From Spirometra erinaceieuropaei (taxonomy: Eukaryota; Platyhelminthes; Cestoda; Diphyllobothriidea; Diphyllobothriidae), in the NCBI GenBank assembly GCA_902702965.1, contig CACRXP010000875.1:40082-104081 (forward strand): DNA of 64,000 nucleotides, written 5' to 3'. The translations under genes and the position numbers were made by a program. The notes below the pieces were generated by a model, which was given only the letters and a program-made list of their open reading frames with translations, ran no database searches and was not told the origin of the DNA. Within the stretch, counting starts at the first letter, position 1; the number at the start of each line of letters is the position of its first letter. Shown piece after piece: positions 1 to 10,536 of the stretch.

Positions 1-790
1 ACGCGCCCACAGCCCCAGGCGATCAAAGGTGTGCATGCGTGTGTTTACTTAATGCTTACAAGCTATCGCTTGCTAACGCTGGTCACCTCGACATGACCTA
101 GGCGCGTGTTTGTCGTCATAGCAACGAGGCCCGGAGCGCTCAACCTTACACCATGCGTTTTCGAATTACACCGACAAAGAATGCCTGTTTTGCTGGGGCG
201 GGGGGAGAGGGGGGTATTTTTTCTATGTTTTCTTCCGCGATCAGCTACAGAAGCGTAATTTAGTTTTGAGATCAGTCTACTTCGGTGCTGTTTTCCTGAT
301 GGATACTGATCAGCAAGTGTTGTTAAGATGATGTGAAAGAGGTTGTTCGACACAACCTGAGGCAAGCATAAATACTTCGTGTCCTTCTAGTCGTTGGTCC
401 GTCGCAAATAGTGAATTACGTGAATTCATTCTGCGGACGTTCATTTTCAAACATACTTCAGTTTGGATAATCTCCAACCCGTCCATTCACTGAAATGTTT
501 AGGACTGTTCAGTAAGCCTACAGCGAAACAATCACGCATATGGTACTAAGGAAAACTGTAGGTCTAACTGAGGTATTCAACTGGGTGTTAGAGCCACGAG
601 TTATACTTTTCAGCTGCTAATATAATTTATTTTCAGTTTATTGAGGGAAACAGGCGTAAGCCTTTGAGTACCCTATTCGCAACGTAAAAATGTGTGGTAT
701 ACAGAAAAATGTTTTCGACTGAAATAGTTTAAACGAGCTCGTAGTGGTAGGACAAAATGGGAACGAGTTACAGGGGATGAGCTCGACCTC
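1..790. other. No recognised feature
   Basis: I see no conserved coding region, RNA gene or repeat in this stretch. The short open frames lack recognisable motifs and look like chance frames. Confidence 0.5.
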
Positions 791-1006
791 TCATCGCTCT
801 TGGTCATTTCGGAACATAAATGTGTCAAGGGTCTTTTTAAAACTTGGTGCAGCTGGTGACATCACAACATCTGAGGGAAGGGCATTCCATGGTTTGACCA
901 CTCGAACAGCGATGGAGTACTTCCACACATCCAGCCTTGCCTGCTGAGTGCGCAGTTTAAACGGGCGATCACGGAGGTTGGTCGTGGTAGCATATTGTTC
1001 ATGCAT
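791..1006 (-). pseudogene. LINE reverse transcriptase C-terminal tail fragment
   Basis: The minus-strand frame encodes about 70 residues matching the extreme C-terminus of LINE ORF2 proteins of the CR1/Jockey/R1 type. The pattern is an R-x-R run, then VVKPWNALPSDVV, then a serine-phenylalanine-lysine segment (PSFKKTLDTF) just before the stop. This tail follows the polymerase domain and has no catalytic role of its own. Nothing upstream on the same strand is clearly reverse transcriptase, so this is a 5'-truncated dead-on-arrival copy. A related tail lies at 54508-54760. The exact clade cannot be told from this fragment. Confidence 0.65.
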
Positions 1007-1173
1007 CTGTGCCTCTTACGGATGCTGTACGCCATTGAGCTACGGTCTAACGGGCAAAATAGATGTCCCAATGCACATAACCCACGATGATTTAAAGATG
1101 CCTCATCGTTATCAGGCACTGAACTGCACTCCTTAGATTCGGAAGGTGAACTCCAGATCCGAAAAGCAGTCAA

Positions 1174-2744
1174 AGTGTACGATGGTCAGCAACAACCGCG
1201 AAATATCCTTCATCGTCGGTCTTCTTCACACAAGGTTTCTTCCCTTTTCAGAAAAAGTGCTGTTCAGTCACAATTACGAGTTGTGAATGTCTGTTTACTA
1301 GGCCTAGGCAGATATGACGTCGACCAAATGTAATTCTCACAATTCCTTTTATAGCATCCTTTTAAATACAAGAGGCTGTTTTTTGTCAGCAGATAATGCG
1401 AACATAAGCTGCTCGTGAAAGTGTTAAAATGCGCTCTTCGCAAAACTCGCGGAGCAGAGTTTCCTGTTGCTTGTCGGTTCTAAGACAATTTCCATGATTC
1501 GCAAACACCTTGGAGAGCTAACCACCTAAGCAACTAAGCCCTGACCGGGAGCCGTGCCTTCGATCACGTTTGGGCCAAATTACCCAATCACATAGGTTGA
1601 TATACTGCTACGCACGTTGGTTCTACCTTTGATGAGTGCGGGTTTTCAAATTTTAACGAATCAGCCGTGGACTTCCTTTATCCACTGAGCACATTCGTTT
1701 TGAGTCAGGCCTACAGGTGGGTACAAGCTCGTGAATCTGTGGCAGCCTAGGGCAGATCTTCTATCGCAGCTGCGTAACAACTGACGATGTTGAGGAGGAC
1801 ACCCACACATGATTAAGTAGCGTACTTGGAGTCGTTTATAGACCACGGAGGTCGTGAACAGAGGTTTTAAGCACCACGCCAAACACACGTGCACGGACGC
1901 ATATACCGATATCATAAAAAAAACAGTAGTACGGGTGTATAAAAACTATGCTGATGGTAACAAACGAATCAAAACATATTAGGGATACAATAATACAAGA
2001 AAAGATTGCTACACATACGACTGAGCCATCTGGATTGGGGGTTCCGTCAAGTCTGCTAGACCACCGGTGGGGAGTGCAGCGCTGTGGGCAACTACAGGGG
2101 GGGGGGGGCGGGGAAAGTGCTGACGTGAAACGAGTGATAGCGAGAAGGTCTGCGCAAGCGTCGATAGCGGGGAGTGTTACTAGTTGTGAGGATAAGGGGT
2201 ACCGACATCTTCATAGACACACGATCGCAGCGACCCCATCCTGAGTCCGCGCCAAAAGTGACTTCGAGCCAATCAAATAACTCGCTCAGGCTCTAGTAAC
2301 CTTCCCCGCGACGTTTTTATCCTCCTTACCACATTTCTGTCCTATTTTTCAGCTCTTTCCGCCTAATACACTTAAGCTCACTTCTCTGTGTACTAGTCTA
2401 TTACTGTCTGCCCGCGTGACGCATAATGATCCCTCATCTGACGAAGGAGATGCTAACAAATCTGGTATAGAAGCTGGAAATCCTAAGGAACCGATCATAG
2501 ACACGGAGGCACGACATAATACAGAGGATATTAACCACGCCCCCTAAACCCAAGGCCACGGGGCGTTGCAGTCGCGCGCAGTCAAATTGTGTCGTGTAGA
2601 AAACAGCGAAACGAAAGGGTGCCATCTCTGCGTAAAGTTATGGCCCACTGTCTGAGTGAGGTGTAGTCAGCAAACAGCCTATAGAAGCGGGTTCCTGGCG
2701 TGTAGTGCCGGCATAAGCCAAACTTTAAAAATGAAACTTATCAA
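1174..2744. other. Unannotated intergenic stretch
   Basis: No recognisable gene. A G-rich run lies near 2097-2113. The short frames here have no family motifs. Confidence 0.5.
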
Positions 2745-2786
2745 GAAATCGATTATTTTAGAGTTGTGAAAATCCCCTTAGCTATA

Positions 2787-2872
2787 TTCAGAAGAAAAGG
2801 TGGCGAGCAAACGTTGCTTTCGATAACTTCTCATCAGGCCAGTACGGTTACATGGGACGGGGTACAGTGAGT
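2787..2872. repeat. Left inverted arm of PLE unit
   Basis: Reverse complement of the right arm at 3711-3797, with only scattered mismatches. It contains a hammerhead ribozyme core readable on the minus strand. The arm also lies in frame with the downstream PLE coding frame. Confidence 0.85.
2801..2841 (-). ncRNA. Minimal hammerhead ribozyme (left PLE arm, antisense to ORF)
   Basis: Read on the minus strand from 2841 to 2801. Stem I is UGGC/GCCA (2841-2838 with 2804-2801). The core CUGAUGA is 2837-2831. Stem II is GA/UC around loop AGUUA. GAAA is 2821-2818. Stem III is GCAA/UUGC around loop CGU. U at 2806 pairs with the last A of GAAA. The cleavage-site base C is 2805. All invariant core bases are present. 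Stem III here has an A-U pair where the other arm has G-C, a compensatory change. Hammerheads with very short stems are known in PLE terminal repeats. Activity is not shown. Confidence 0.8.
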
Positions 2873-3710
2873 AGCATCCGAAAGAGCGTCTATCGGAAGA
2901 AAACCTGGCCTGGACAATACACGAACTTCACTAGTTTCGTACCTCTCCAACAAAAACGAAATCTAGTCAGGTGTTTGGCACAAAGGGCTAGAAAAATTTG
3001 TTCAACAGATAGTATAGAGGAGGAACTTAAAAAATTTAGGACCTGTTTCACGAAAACGGGTATCCTGACAGGTTTATTGCAAAGAACCTTGACGAACGAC
3101 CCGCAAAACCCGCGACACTGACCGCCGAAAAGAAAACGTTGTTCCTCAAAGTCCCTTTCCAAGGAGATGCTGAAAGTGAACTCCTAAGAAGACGCCTTGA
3201 CCAAGCTGTCTCGAGAACCGTCCTTGCAGCAAGGCTTCGCATATCATTCTCCACTAACCTAATTTTACGCGAAGAATGCAAGGATAGGCTGCCATCGCAA
3301 ACCGCCTCAATGTGCATCTACTCATTCACTTGCTCCTGTGGAGCAGGTTATATTGGTCGTACGAGTCGGCGCCTTTCCAAAAGAATACGAGAGCACCTTC
3401 CCTCATGGCTGGCCAAATGGGAAACTAGAAGAATAGACAGCGCCAACCTTACGCATGCAATGGATTCAGGGCATCGTATGGACCCCGCTGAAGCATTTCG
3501 TGTGATTTATGAGATCCCCTCGAACTACCATAAGCTACTGGACCAGCGCCTGTTGGCAACAGCAGAAGCGGCCGCCATCAGGTTACCAAAACCGACCCTA
3601 TGCGCCCAGAAGAACCTCGTTCAGGCTCCGCGCTTACCGTGGTCAAATTTTGACTAACCACATACAACTTTCTGCGCCCTCCCGCTCTAACTAACTTTTA
3701 TCGATTTTTT

Positions 3711-3797
3711 CACTCATTTTACCCTGTCCCATATAACTATACTGGCCTGACGAGAAGTTATCGAAAGCGACGTTCGCTTGCCACCTTTTCTTCTGAA
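3711..3797. repeat. Right inverted arm of PLE unit
   Basis: Inverted copy of 2787-2872. It contains the sense-oriented hammerhead and ends beside the 14-base direct repeat. Confidence 0.85.
3741..3785 (+). ncRNA. Minimal hammerhead ribozyme (right PLE arm, sense to ORF)
   Basis: Stem I is UGGC (3743-3746) with GCCA (3780-3783). The core CUGACGA is 3747-3753. Stem II is GA/UC around AGUUA. GAAA is 3763-3766. Stem III is GCGA/UCGC around CGU. U3778 pairs with the last A of GAAA, and the cleavage-site base is U3779. All core positions fit the hammerhead consensus. The open end on stem I makes it type I. It lies downstream of the PLE coding region in sense orientation. Confidence 0.82.
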
Positions 3798-3808
3798 ATC
3801 GATTATTT

Positions 3809-6800
3809 GATTAACTGACGTCAAATTAATCCTGATGTCTGTGATTGGCCACCTCTACGGCGTATGCGCGTCAAGAGCTAGCCGAAATGCCAACAAAATG
3901 ATGATGTCAGCCGACTTGACAGACTGTCGGGATCGGAAATCTGGCACATGAGGAGAGACCTACAAAAAAGCGCAAGTTAGTTGATGCAGACGGCGGGGCT
4001 TTGTCCCATCCACGAAAAGTATGTTCAACAGAGTCCAAACTTTGACCACATAATCTGAACAGGGGCGTTTTGGTCCGGGATATGCATGTGTGGGAAGGAA
4101 ACGGACTTTCGGGAGGTTATCAATCACTAAATTGTCTCAGAGATTATCTTAGCAGTGACTCAAATAGATGAATAGTCAGCCTACGTAAATGCAACAATAA
4201 GGATTAGCGAAAGAACTTCTCTCCCTCCTTCAGCAGAAGGCTGGCACTGGAGAGTACGGGAGAATGCAGGGGAAATGAAACCATCACTGGTTAAGACTTC
4301 GAAACGAATGACAGCATCCAATCTCGTCCCTGAACTTGTTAATCTTCGAGTCTGTATCCATTTCAGCATCTCTGGGATCCGCGTGGGAGTGTTATCCATT
4401 GGTCTATCTTAACTTCCGGACAAGCTATGGACGGCTCAATTTTGTCTTGGAACCTCAGTCTAGAACCCTTGCAAGCGCTCGCGTAGCGACGAAATATTAG
4501 AAATAACCAAATGCTACCGACAAAAAAGAAGAACTTTCGATGAAAATGTTCCATGGCACACTGACTGGGCATCAAATATCAGGTCTTCTAACATTGAGTT
4601 AGGGTATAAGTGGGTACTGGTGGCTAAGAAATTATAGCGACCATCCCACTTTTCGACGTCTGGGACTGCTTGAGAAACAAGAGCAGGAAACTCCACTACT
4701 GTTTTCGTTAGGCCTCATAAACGTCCTTTTAACATGCTGGAAAAAGCCGTCCTAGACAAACTAGTTGAAGGTACGTCAATAAGAGCTTGGTGTTGTAGTT
4801 CTTACGCATTAAGGAGCGGTGAGGCGTTGGCTAGCCGGTGGACGATTATTCTCACTCCTTTGGGGGCAATATCACATAGGTATTTTTGCCTGACAGCGCA
4901 CTTTGGGCTCAGACCTTCCTGTTCAAGTTCGAGTGGTCTCTGCAATACCACACTGACCTTCGGGATTGCGTCTCCGCGCTGCGGCACGCCTGCCGCCTCT
5001 GTTCTTTACGCGGTTGAAAGTGCGCACCTATTGCTTCCGCACCACCAACAGCGACTCCACCCGCCTAAGGTGTAGCCAGGCTCTTGACATGGTCGATCAG
5101 TGCTGGCCTTCACGTGCATGCTAACCAATCAGGCGTCAGTAGATGGTCGCGAAAGTAACTCAACGACACCTGCTAGGGGGAGGGAGGTTGGACTCAAACG
5201 CCTGTGTGCCCTCTGTCGCAAAGTTTGCCCTTGGATTAATGACATGTGATTAGGGAAGTTGCTTTTTTCCCTTTATCCTATGCGGCATGTGCCCATTTTG
5301 TGAATTTCTGCTCAGTAGGGCGTTGTTGCTGACTACTTCACTCACATTTAAAAGGAGCGATATGATTTTACCCGTTTCATCGATGGATGTTATTAACCAG
5401 TCAGTGACGAAGTAAAGACTACCGGGGCTCTTTCGCATGATTAGGCAATCGGCAGAAATAGTTCTGGTCAGTTATATGGGCTAGGTTCGTCAGCAAGGAC
5501 TGATATAGGAGAATATGTCTGTGTAAAAAATTCACAAGTTCACAATCTCCCCCATCAGATAAGACACCGAAATGTGTAAACAGGTTGACAATGTAAAAAA
5601 GTTTGCTTTTTTTATTAATGTAAAATGACAGTCTGTCGACTGGCTATACGATAGGCGTCGTTAATGCCCCCCCCCCCAATACAGATTACTTTGTGCTAGA
5701 TTCCAGAAGGCGGAGGAGGTAACTGCTCTCACGTTTTAACAATAACAGTAGCGTTAACCTCAACCTTAACCCTGATTTACCTGGAATTTAGCTCAGATTC
5801 ACCTGTATTACGGGGGATGGCTTCCCTGATCCCGTGTCCTGAAGGGGGGGGGGGGGCACATAAACGACCTCTACCGATTGTGCTATCAGGCCAGTGCCTG
5901 AGCATTCAGAATTTCATCCTTCCACTGGTTTACTGTTTGCCTTCTTGCAATTGTTGCTGCCATGCCAGCAGGAAGTCAGCCAGCATCCGCTGTTGCAGTA
6001 GATACAGCAGCACTCCCGCGTAATTTCAGGCCTCATGGTCACATGTGCAACCGACACCAGACGCCGTGCGCAAAAATCGATTGCCAGCCTTCCGTAAACA
6101 ACGGTGAGAATCTGTACCGCACTCAGAAAGGCTGCACACTTTGTCAGCTTTTGTGGTGCCGCCGACGATGGCGGCGGTGATCGTAGCAAGCTACGTGTTC
6201 CTACAACGTCGTAGCTTTGCTGAAATTGTTAAAGTTGAGTGTATACCAGAAAGTGCACGGATGAACCGAGTCCCTCGCTGCGGCAGAAAATTGCTAAACA
6301 TCCGTCTGGGCTTTTAGATAGTACCTGTGCTGTCCGTATGATAAATCATACAAAGTGCCGCAGTTCGTCTAACGTTCTCGGTAATGAAGGTGACTCGTGT
6401 GGATATATCGGGTTATAATGAAGATTCCAGTGATGTCTTCCAACCCTTTTCCAGCCAACCCCCAACTGACTTAAGGCAACTACTCCATCAAATCTGGTAA
6501 ACGACTTTCGGATTAACTACACATAGTGCTCGGTTACTTCCGGATCTGGGGCTCTTGGGGGGAGAGCAACTACACTGGCGAAACAGGGAGATTACTTTGA
6601 ACGTGTATTGCCAAGTTCACAGCAACAGTGAAGAGACCGGAGGTCATTCCTAAAGTTACGGCTCATTGAACGGGTCTCCGTCACACCTTTAAGTTTGATG
6701 AGGGCCATAATTACCCAAGGGATAACAACCGCGTAAGTCGCCAGCTGTTCGGGTCATGGCGAACACTGATTCCAATGACGATATCTGTTGATCGGACTTC

Positions 6801-7185
6801 TGAGTCACTGACAAGCCAATCACCTACACCGATAATGAAACTGCGGCCATATAGGACTCAAGTGCGGATGAACAATCAACCAATTCACCAATCACAAACA
6901 TCTGCGATGGATGCAAGTGCTGTTAATTCAGATAGGTATGTATGTGGTGGCGTAATAACTGCATTCAATAAATACTACGCATTCGGTATGTCCACTACGT
7001 CCATTTCCTGCTCGTTTATTTACACAACGCTTCCTACCGGGTTCTCGTGTTCTTACTGGTGCTTTACTTAATCTTGAGTCCGCGTCTGCTTACCGCTGGT
7101 TTTGGAACACTCTGGTTCTTTCTTCCGCATGTTTAGAGTAGTAGGAACCTCCTCCTTGTTTTCGGAAAAGGCGCGGTAGTACAGA
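3809..7185. other. Mostly unrecognised DNA with minor dispersed repeats
   Basis: No gene can be supported. A roughly 95-bp segment at 6255-6350 resembles segments at 10985-11090 and 63310-63420, sharing a CCTCGC..GCGGCAG start and a CTTTTAG..AGTA.CTGTGCTGTC middle. The stretch at 5795-5842 resembles one near 27525-27575 (CACCTGTAATACG, then CCGTGTCC). Poly-C and poly-G runs lie near 5667 and 5845. Confidence 0.4.
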
Positions 7186-7189
7186 GCCA

Positions 7190-7445
7190 TTCTTCTTTGC
7201 TTCGCTCAAGACAGGTCAACCGTCTTCGCGACGATGTCCACTGCATGCCCCGCACCATGGCGGCACGAGCCTGACTTACTTTACACTGATAGTAGACTTT
7301 CGCTGCATCTACCACACTCTCTCCTCCCCCACCATTTTAGGCCCAATGTCAGGACAGAGTAGAGAAAACCGGAGGCGAGATCGGCATGGGTGTCCGGCGC
7401 GGCATGAACCCGCGCCTAGGTGCGTCACCAACCCAGTGTGTAGTA
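7190..7445 (-). mobile_element. SINE family R2 copy
   Basis: One of seven dispersed copies of a family about 316 bp long. Shared landmarks in the family's reading direction are a B-box-like GGGTTC or GGCTCGA segment near the 5' end, a GGTGGGGGAGGAGAGAGTG block, a GATGCAGCGAAAGTC block, and a 3' part that includes a GTGGACATCGTC motif. It has no coding capacity. The complete copy with target duplication is at 42761-43076. Confidence 0.7.
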
Positions 7446-8159
7446 TTTTTTATGGGTGTGCAGCCCAATAACGCTTGTCGGACCCTAATCTGGCTCCCAT
7501 ATTGGTGCAGCCCAACTCCCCTGTGGCACACTCTAGGGGGCATATAAGTAACCTGATACACCAATAGGCTTTTCCGTGTCATAGTCTACGGCGGTTCACC
7601 TGTCAGGACAAAGAACCTGCTTATGTCGCAATAAGCATTCCCTGAAGACTTCCACCAGAGGGCGCTGCTTCTCCCCCATCCAAGCGCTAGCCACTTTGTT
7701 GTTCATACGAATAGCGTAAACAACATCCGCGCGCGCCGCCGCCACCTGATCCATAGTTTTAAACGACGACTGCAGCCACCACAGCGGTCAATAATTTTGC
7801 GTAAACGTATCTTACGCTCGACGTCCAAAACATTTGTTTTTATTTATTAATATAGTTGCCCTCGTTCCTTGCAGTAGCGATAGCACGAATGCACGATCTC
7901 ACCGCTCAGCGATTTCCAGTGCTCCTTATCCTCAATAAGTGTAACAGGGGAGGGTAACATGATATAGGAAGTGGTGATTGAAGGCCAGATCTCGAGGGGC
8001 CTTGAGAGTGGCGGTTTCCCTAGACAGCGAAGAATTGCTGTCAAGATCAAATCTGCCAGTCATTTTGGAAATGAACATTTTTGTTTTGTCTTGGACTTGA
8101 GGGCCTACAGTTCACGCAGGCGACCGCCTTTGGACTAGAAATCAATAAAGAGGAAGTGT

Positions 8160-8300
8160 TATTGGTATGGACACTGGAATTGTCATTTTATGCTTATTAA
8201 CTGTCATCAGCAAGTAGTGCACGCCCGAGAGTTGAGCCCGAGTCATTCGGCCAGTTGGCTGCATTATGAGCTCAACCGTAATCGAGAGTCTGCAGCCGCC
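8160..8300 (-). mobile_element. Degenerate relic of the hammerhead SINE
   Basis: The minus-strand segment CTGATGACAGTTAATAAGC followed by an ATTCCAGT motif aligns with the ribozyme part of the SINE at 8797-9052. The GAAA box has become AAAA and stem I no longer pairs, so the ribozyme would be dead. The tRNA-like head is barely recognisable. Confidence 0.5.
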
Positions 8301-8459
8301 CAATGGGCGTGGTCCCTACAATCTATCCTAATCACAGCTGACCGCCCAGAATAAAATCGATAAACTCGCGCACACGCTCAGGCAAAACGTTGGTAAGCGA
8401 ATAAAGCTGTTGTTCCAGCCACTGTGTCCCCCTCTTCGCGACTGCTATCTGGACCTCGC

Positions 8460-8660
8460 TTCTTCGCTTCTATCTAGTTCGCAGTTGCGTGTTTGTGTCC
8501 CCGAAAGCTGAAACCGCGCACCATACGCTGTGCGCACACAAACGCATGTGCGTGCGTGCGCCTCAGAGCGTTTGGTGAATGTCTCTCCATTAACCAGGTT
8601 TTCATGCCTGATCAGCTCGAATGCGACGTCGCGGCTGAGTGGATCGATAAGAGGGCAGCT
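8460..8660 (+). repeat. Dispersed repeat shared with 11980-12190
   Basis: Translated similarity links this segment to the inverted one at 11980-12190. Both carry a threonine/histidine/alanine run, then a CLSI(N/K)Q(V/I)F segment and a (D/S)(Q/K)QL-like segment. It could be a decayed coding piece of an unknown repeat. No function can be assigned. Confidence 0.4.
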
Positions 8661-8796
8661 TTCATCAGCAAACCGTTGCACTCAGCCAATTTCGGTACTT
8701 TGTACAGCAACGTGATCTGCATCGCTTGCACAAAAGGAGGCGGACAATAGTAAAAAAGCGACAATTGCAGGGGACGAAATGCAATTAATATAGGCG

Positions 8797-9052
8797 GAAT
8801 GGTATTACCGGCAAAGACAAGGGGGACTGGAATGGCCATTTCTGGCTTATTAGCCGTCGTCAGCCAGTCGTACTCAACCCCAAAGTGTGGAACACCTGGG
8901 GCTCGAACTCACGACCTGTTAGTTAGAAGTCCAACGCCTCTAACCACTGAGCCACGAGCTCGTTGTCTTGTCGGGAATATACAACGGTAGAGGGCGCTCA
9001 CCGGTGCGAGTGAGAACCGTAGAAACGATCGGTGAACGCCCCTCTACTGTTG
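8797..9052 (-). mobile_element. tRNA-derived SINE with internal hammerhead ribozyme
   Basis: On the minus strand the head resembles a tRNA. GTGGCTCAGTGGTTAGAGG fits an RNA polymerase III A box, CTTCTAA resembles an Arg(UCU) anticodon loop, and GAGTTCGAGCCCC is a B box with its T stem. The body follows with CACTTTGGGG, then the hammerhead at 8869-8825 and a tail ending GGTAATACCATTC. On the other side of the head, 8982-9003 and 9030-9052 form a 22-bp inverted repeat (GGTAGAGGGCGCTCACC type), also found in the copies at 36.2 and 59.0 kb. Polymerase III transcription is inferred from the boxes. Confidence 0.8.
8825..8869 (-). ncRNA. Hammerhead ribozyme in SINE (intact core)
   Basis: Read on the minus strand. 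Stem I is GACUGG/CCAGUC, six perfect pairs. The core CUGACGA is 8863-8857. Stem II is GGCU/AGCC around AAUA. GAAA is 8842-8839. Stem III is very short (AU.GGCC.AU type). The cleavage-site base U is 8831. Every invariant position is present. The short stem III suggests weak activity as a monomer and perhaps a dimeric form, as reported for other minimal hammerheads. Activity is not shown. Confidence 0.8.
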
Positions 9053-9235
9053 CAATCAATATGGTCCTGAGGTTTTACGCTTATTTTGGCTTAATTGATT
9101 ACAAGCAAAAAGTTCAGGCGTCAGTTGTCTTAACCCCCCTAAGTGAAAGCGTTAAAAAGCGAAAGGCAGGCAGAAAGTTAACGCTAACTGATGTCCAAAC
9201 TATTGTCCATGATTTTATCGACAAACCAACATCCT

Positions 9236-9666
9236 AGTTGGACAAGATTGGAAGACGCTGCACAAACTGTCCACGACAATTTGATTTTAGTTTTGGACGA
9301 TCGTCTGATAACCCCAAGGGAGGAAGTCTAGTGGAGTTGATCAGAAGATATACAGTAGATGTGTTAGCCGAAATCCGGAAATGTGCTTTCGATTCAAAAA
9401 GATTACTTATGAAGGGTTGCAATACCAATTATCGCACAGAGTAATCCCAAGGTATGTCAGTCACGGCAGAATGCCGGCTCTTGAACGAGCTTCTTTCTAG
9501 CCGTCTGCAAAAAGCATGCCTTGTAAAAAATTGAATACATAAGTAGTGTACATTTTCCCCATCGATTTTCGATGTCCATGTATGTTCCGATATATTTCTG
9601 TGGAAAACATACATAGAAATATTTTCTGGTACTCATTTGGTAGAAAATCACGGCTTTTACTGTGAT
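9236..9666 (-). repeat. Left arm of a 1.2-kb inverted repeat
   Basis: The reverse complement of this arm aligns along its length with 10016-10440. Shared blocks include CTACCAAATGAGT, AAAATATATC, a GCAGACGGCTAGAAAGAA-type block and TCGAAA.CACATT, at roughly three-quarters identity by eye. The centre (9667-10015) is AT-rich and unique here. A third copy of the arm lies at 58500-58880. It may be a decayed fold-back element or two opposite insertions of one unknown repeat. Confidence 0.65.
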
Positions 9667-10015
9667 AATTGAAGGAAAAGTATCTTTTGGTTCTAAAATG
9701 TTTCTAATTATGCGATTTTTAAGACCGTGAAATTTCCAACGTTACAGCATCGTATCAGCAAGTTTATTACCACTGCTCATAAAGTGGACAATACGGTCCA
9801 CATTCATTATAAAATTTTTGTGTGTCCTACATAAGGTCTTTTTAATAACGTATAGAATGTATGGTTTTCCCTATGCGGAAGGTACACAGCGTGTAGTTCG
9901 AAAACTCTGAATGCAAGTGTAACGTTAGGTCGCACTAAAAAGTATTCGGGAATCGAAGAACATTGTACAAAACCTAAGCAAACTCTTTCTTCAAGTACGT
10001 ACTCCTAATAAGACT

Positions 10016-10440
10016 TAGTTTGCTACCAAATGAGTGTCAGGAAGAATATTTTTGCACGTTTTCTACAAAATATATCCGAAATCAATGCGAAAAAAATCAC
10101 GCTATTTAAGTGGTCATTTTCTTACAGGCCGTAGTTTTTGTAGGCGGCTGGAAAGAATCTCGTCCAAAAGTCGGCGTCTCGACGTAAGTGGAATACCTCA
10201 GAATTATGCTGCACGGTAATCCATATTACAACTCTACTTGAGCAATATTATCGAATCGAAAACACATTCCAGAATTTTGGTTAACACTTCATGAGATGGC
10301 ACACCTACTGTAGATGTCCGCGCCATGGGTCCTCCCTGACCAATCTGTCCACCGGCGAGAACCTCGTTGAGTTAATCGTGCACAATATGGACACGATGTA
10401 GAGCGACCTCGTCATGCGCAAACTACACGTGGTGAGTCAT
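10016..10440 (+). repeat. Right arm of a 1.2-kb inverted repeat
   Basis: Inverted counterpart of 9236-9666. Short frames in both arms give loosely similar peptides, for example an RLER or RKKL segment, so a coding origin is possible but not established. Confidence 0.65.
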
Positions 10441-10536
10441 ACAACAGTTGTATACAACTGACTGACCGTTGGTATCTTGTGAATATTACGCGATTGTCCC
10501 GCTGAATGTGATGAAGTTCATCCCAAATATTGGTAC

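Larger units (their letters stand above)
2786..3657 (+). pseudogene. PLE 3' coding part: linker plus GIY-YIG endonuclease
   Basis: Two overlapping frames with a shift near 3118 encode the C-terminal part of a PLE protein. The first carries the post-polymerase linker, with the typical VYRKKTWPGQYTNF and SFVP segments followed by a stretch that includes LVRCLAQRARKIC. The second, ending at 3657, holds the GIY-YIG nuclease. CIYSFTCSC is the GIY strand and GYIGRTSRRL the YIG strand, followed by the arginine-rich helix RIREHLPSWL. PLE GIY-YIG domains nick target DNA for primed reverse transcription. The polymerase domain is missing, so this is a 5'-truncated, frameshifted copy that cannot move by itself. 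The full-length PLE at 59.4-61.8 kb belongs to a different subfamily. Confidence 0.8.
2745..3808 (+). mobile_element. Compact Penelope-like unit with inverted hammerhead-bearing arms
   Basis: This 1.06-kb unit holds the 3' part of a Penelope-like element (PLE) coding region. It lies between two roughly 86-bp inverted arms, 2787-2872 and 3711-3797, which are highly similar. The 14-base direct repeat GAAATCGATTATTT occurs at 2745-2758 and 3795-3808. The right copy overlaps the arm end by three bases, while the left copy is separated from its arm by 28 bases. PLEs insert by target-primed reverse transcription, often leave variable target duplications, and carry partial inverted copies of their terminal repeat. 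The arrangement is therefore consistent with a 5'-truncated PLE insertion with an inverted terminal repeat. Whether the direct repeat is the true target duplication is inference. Confidence 0.75.
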
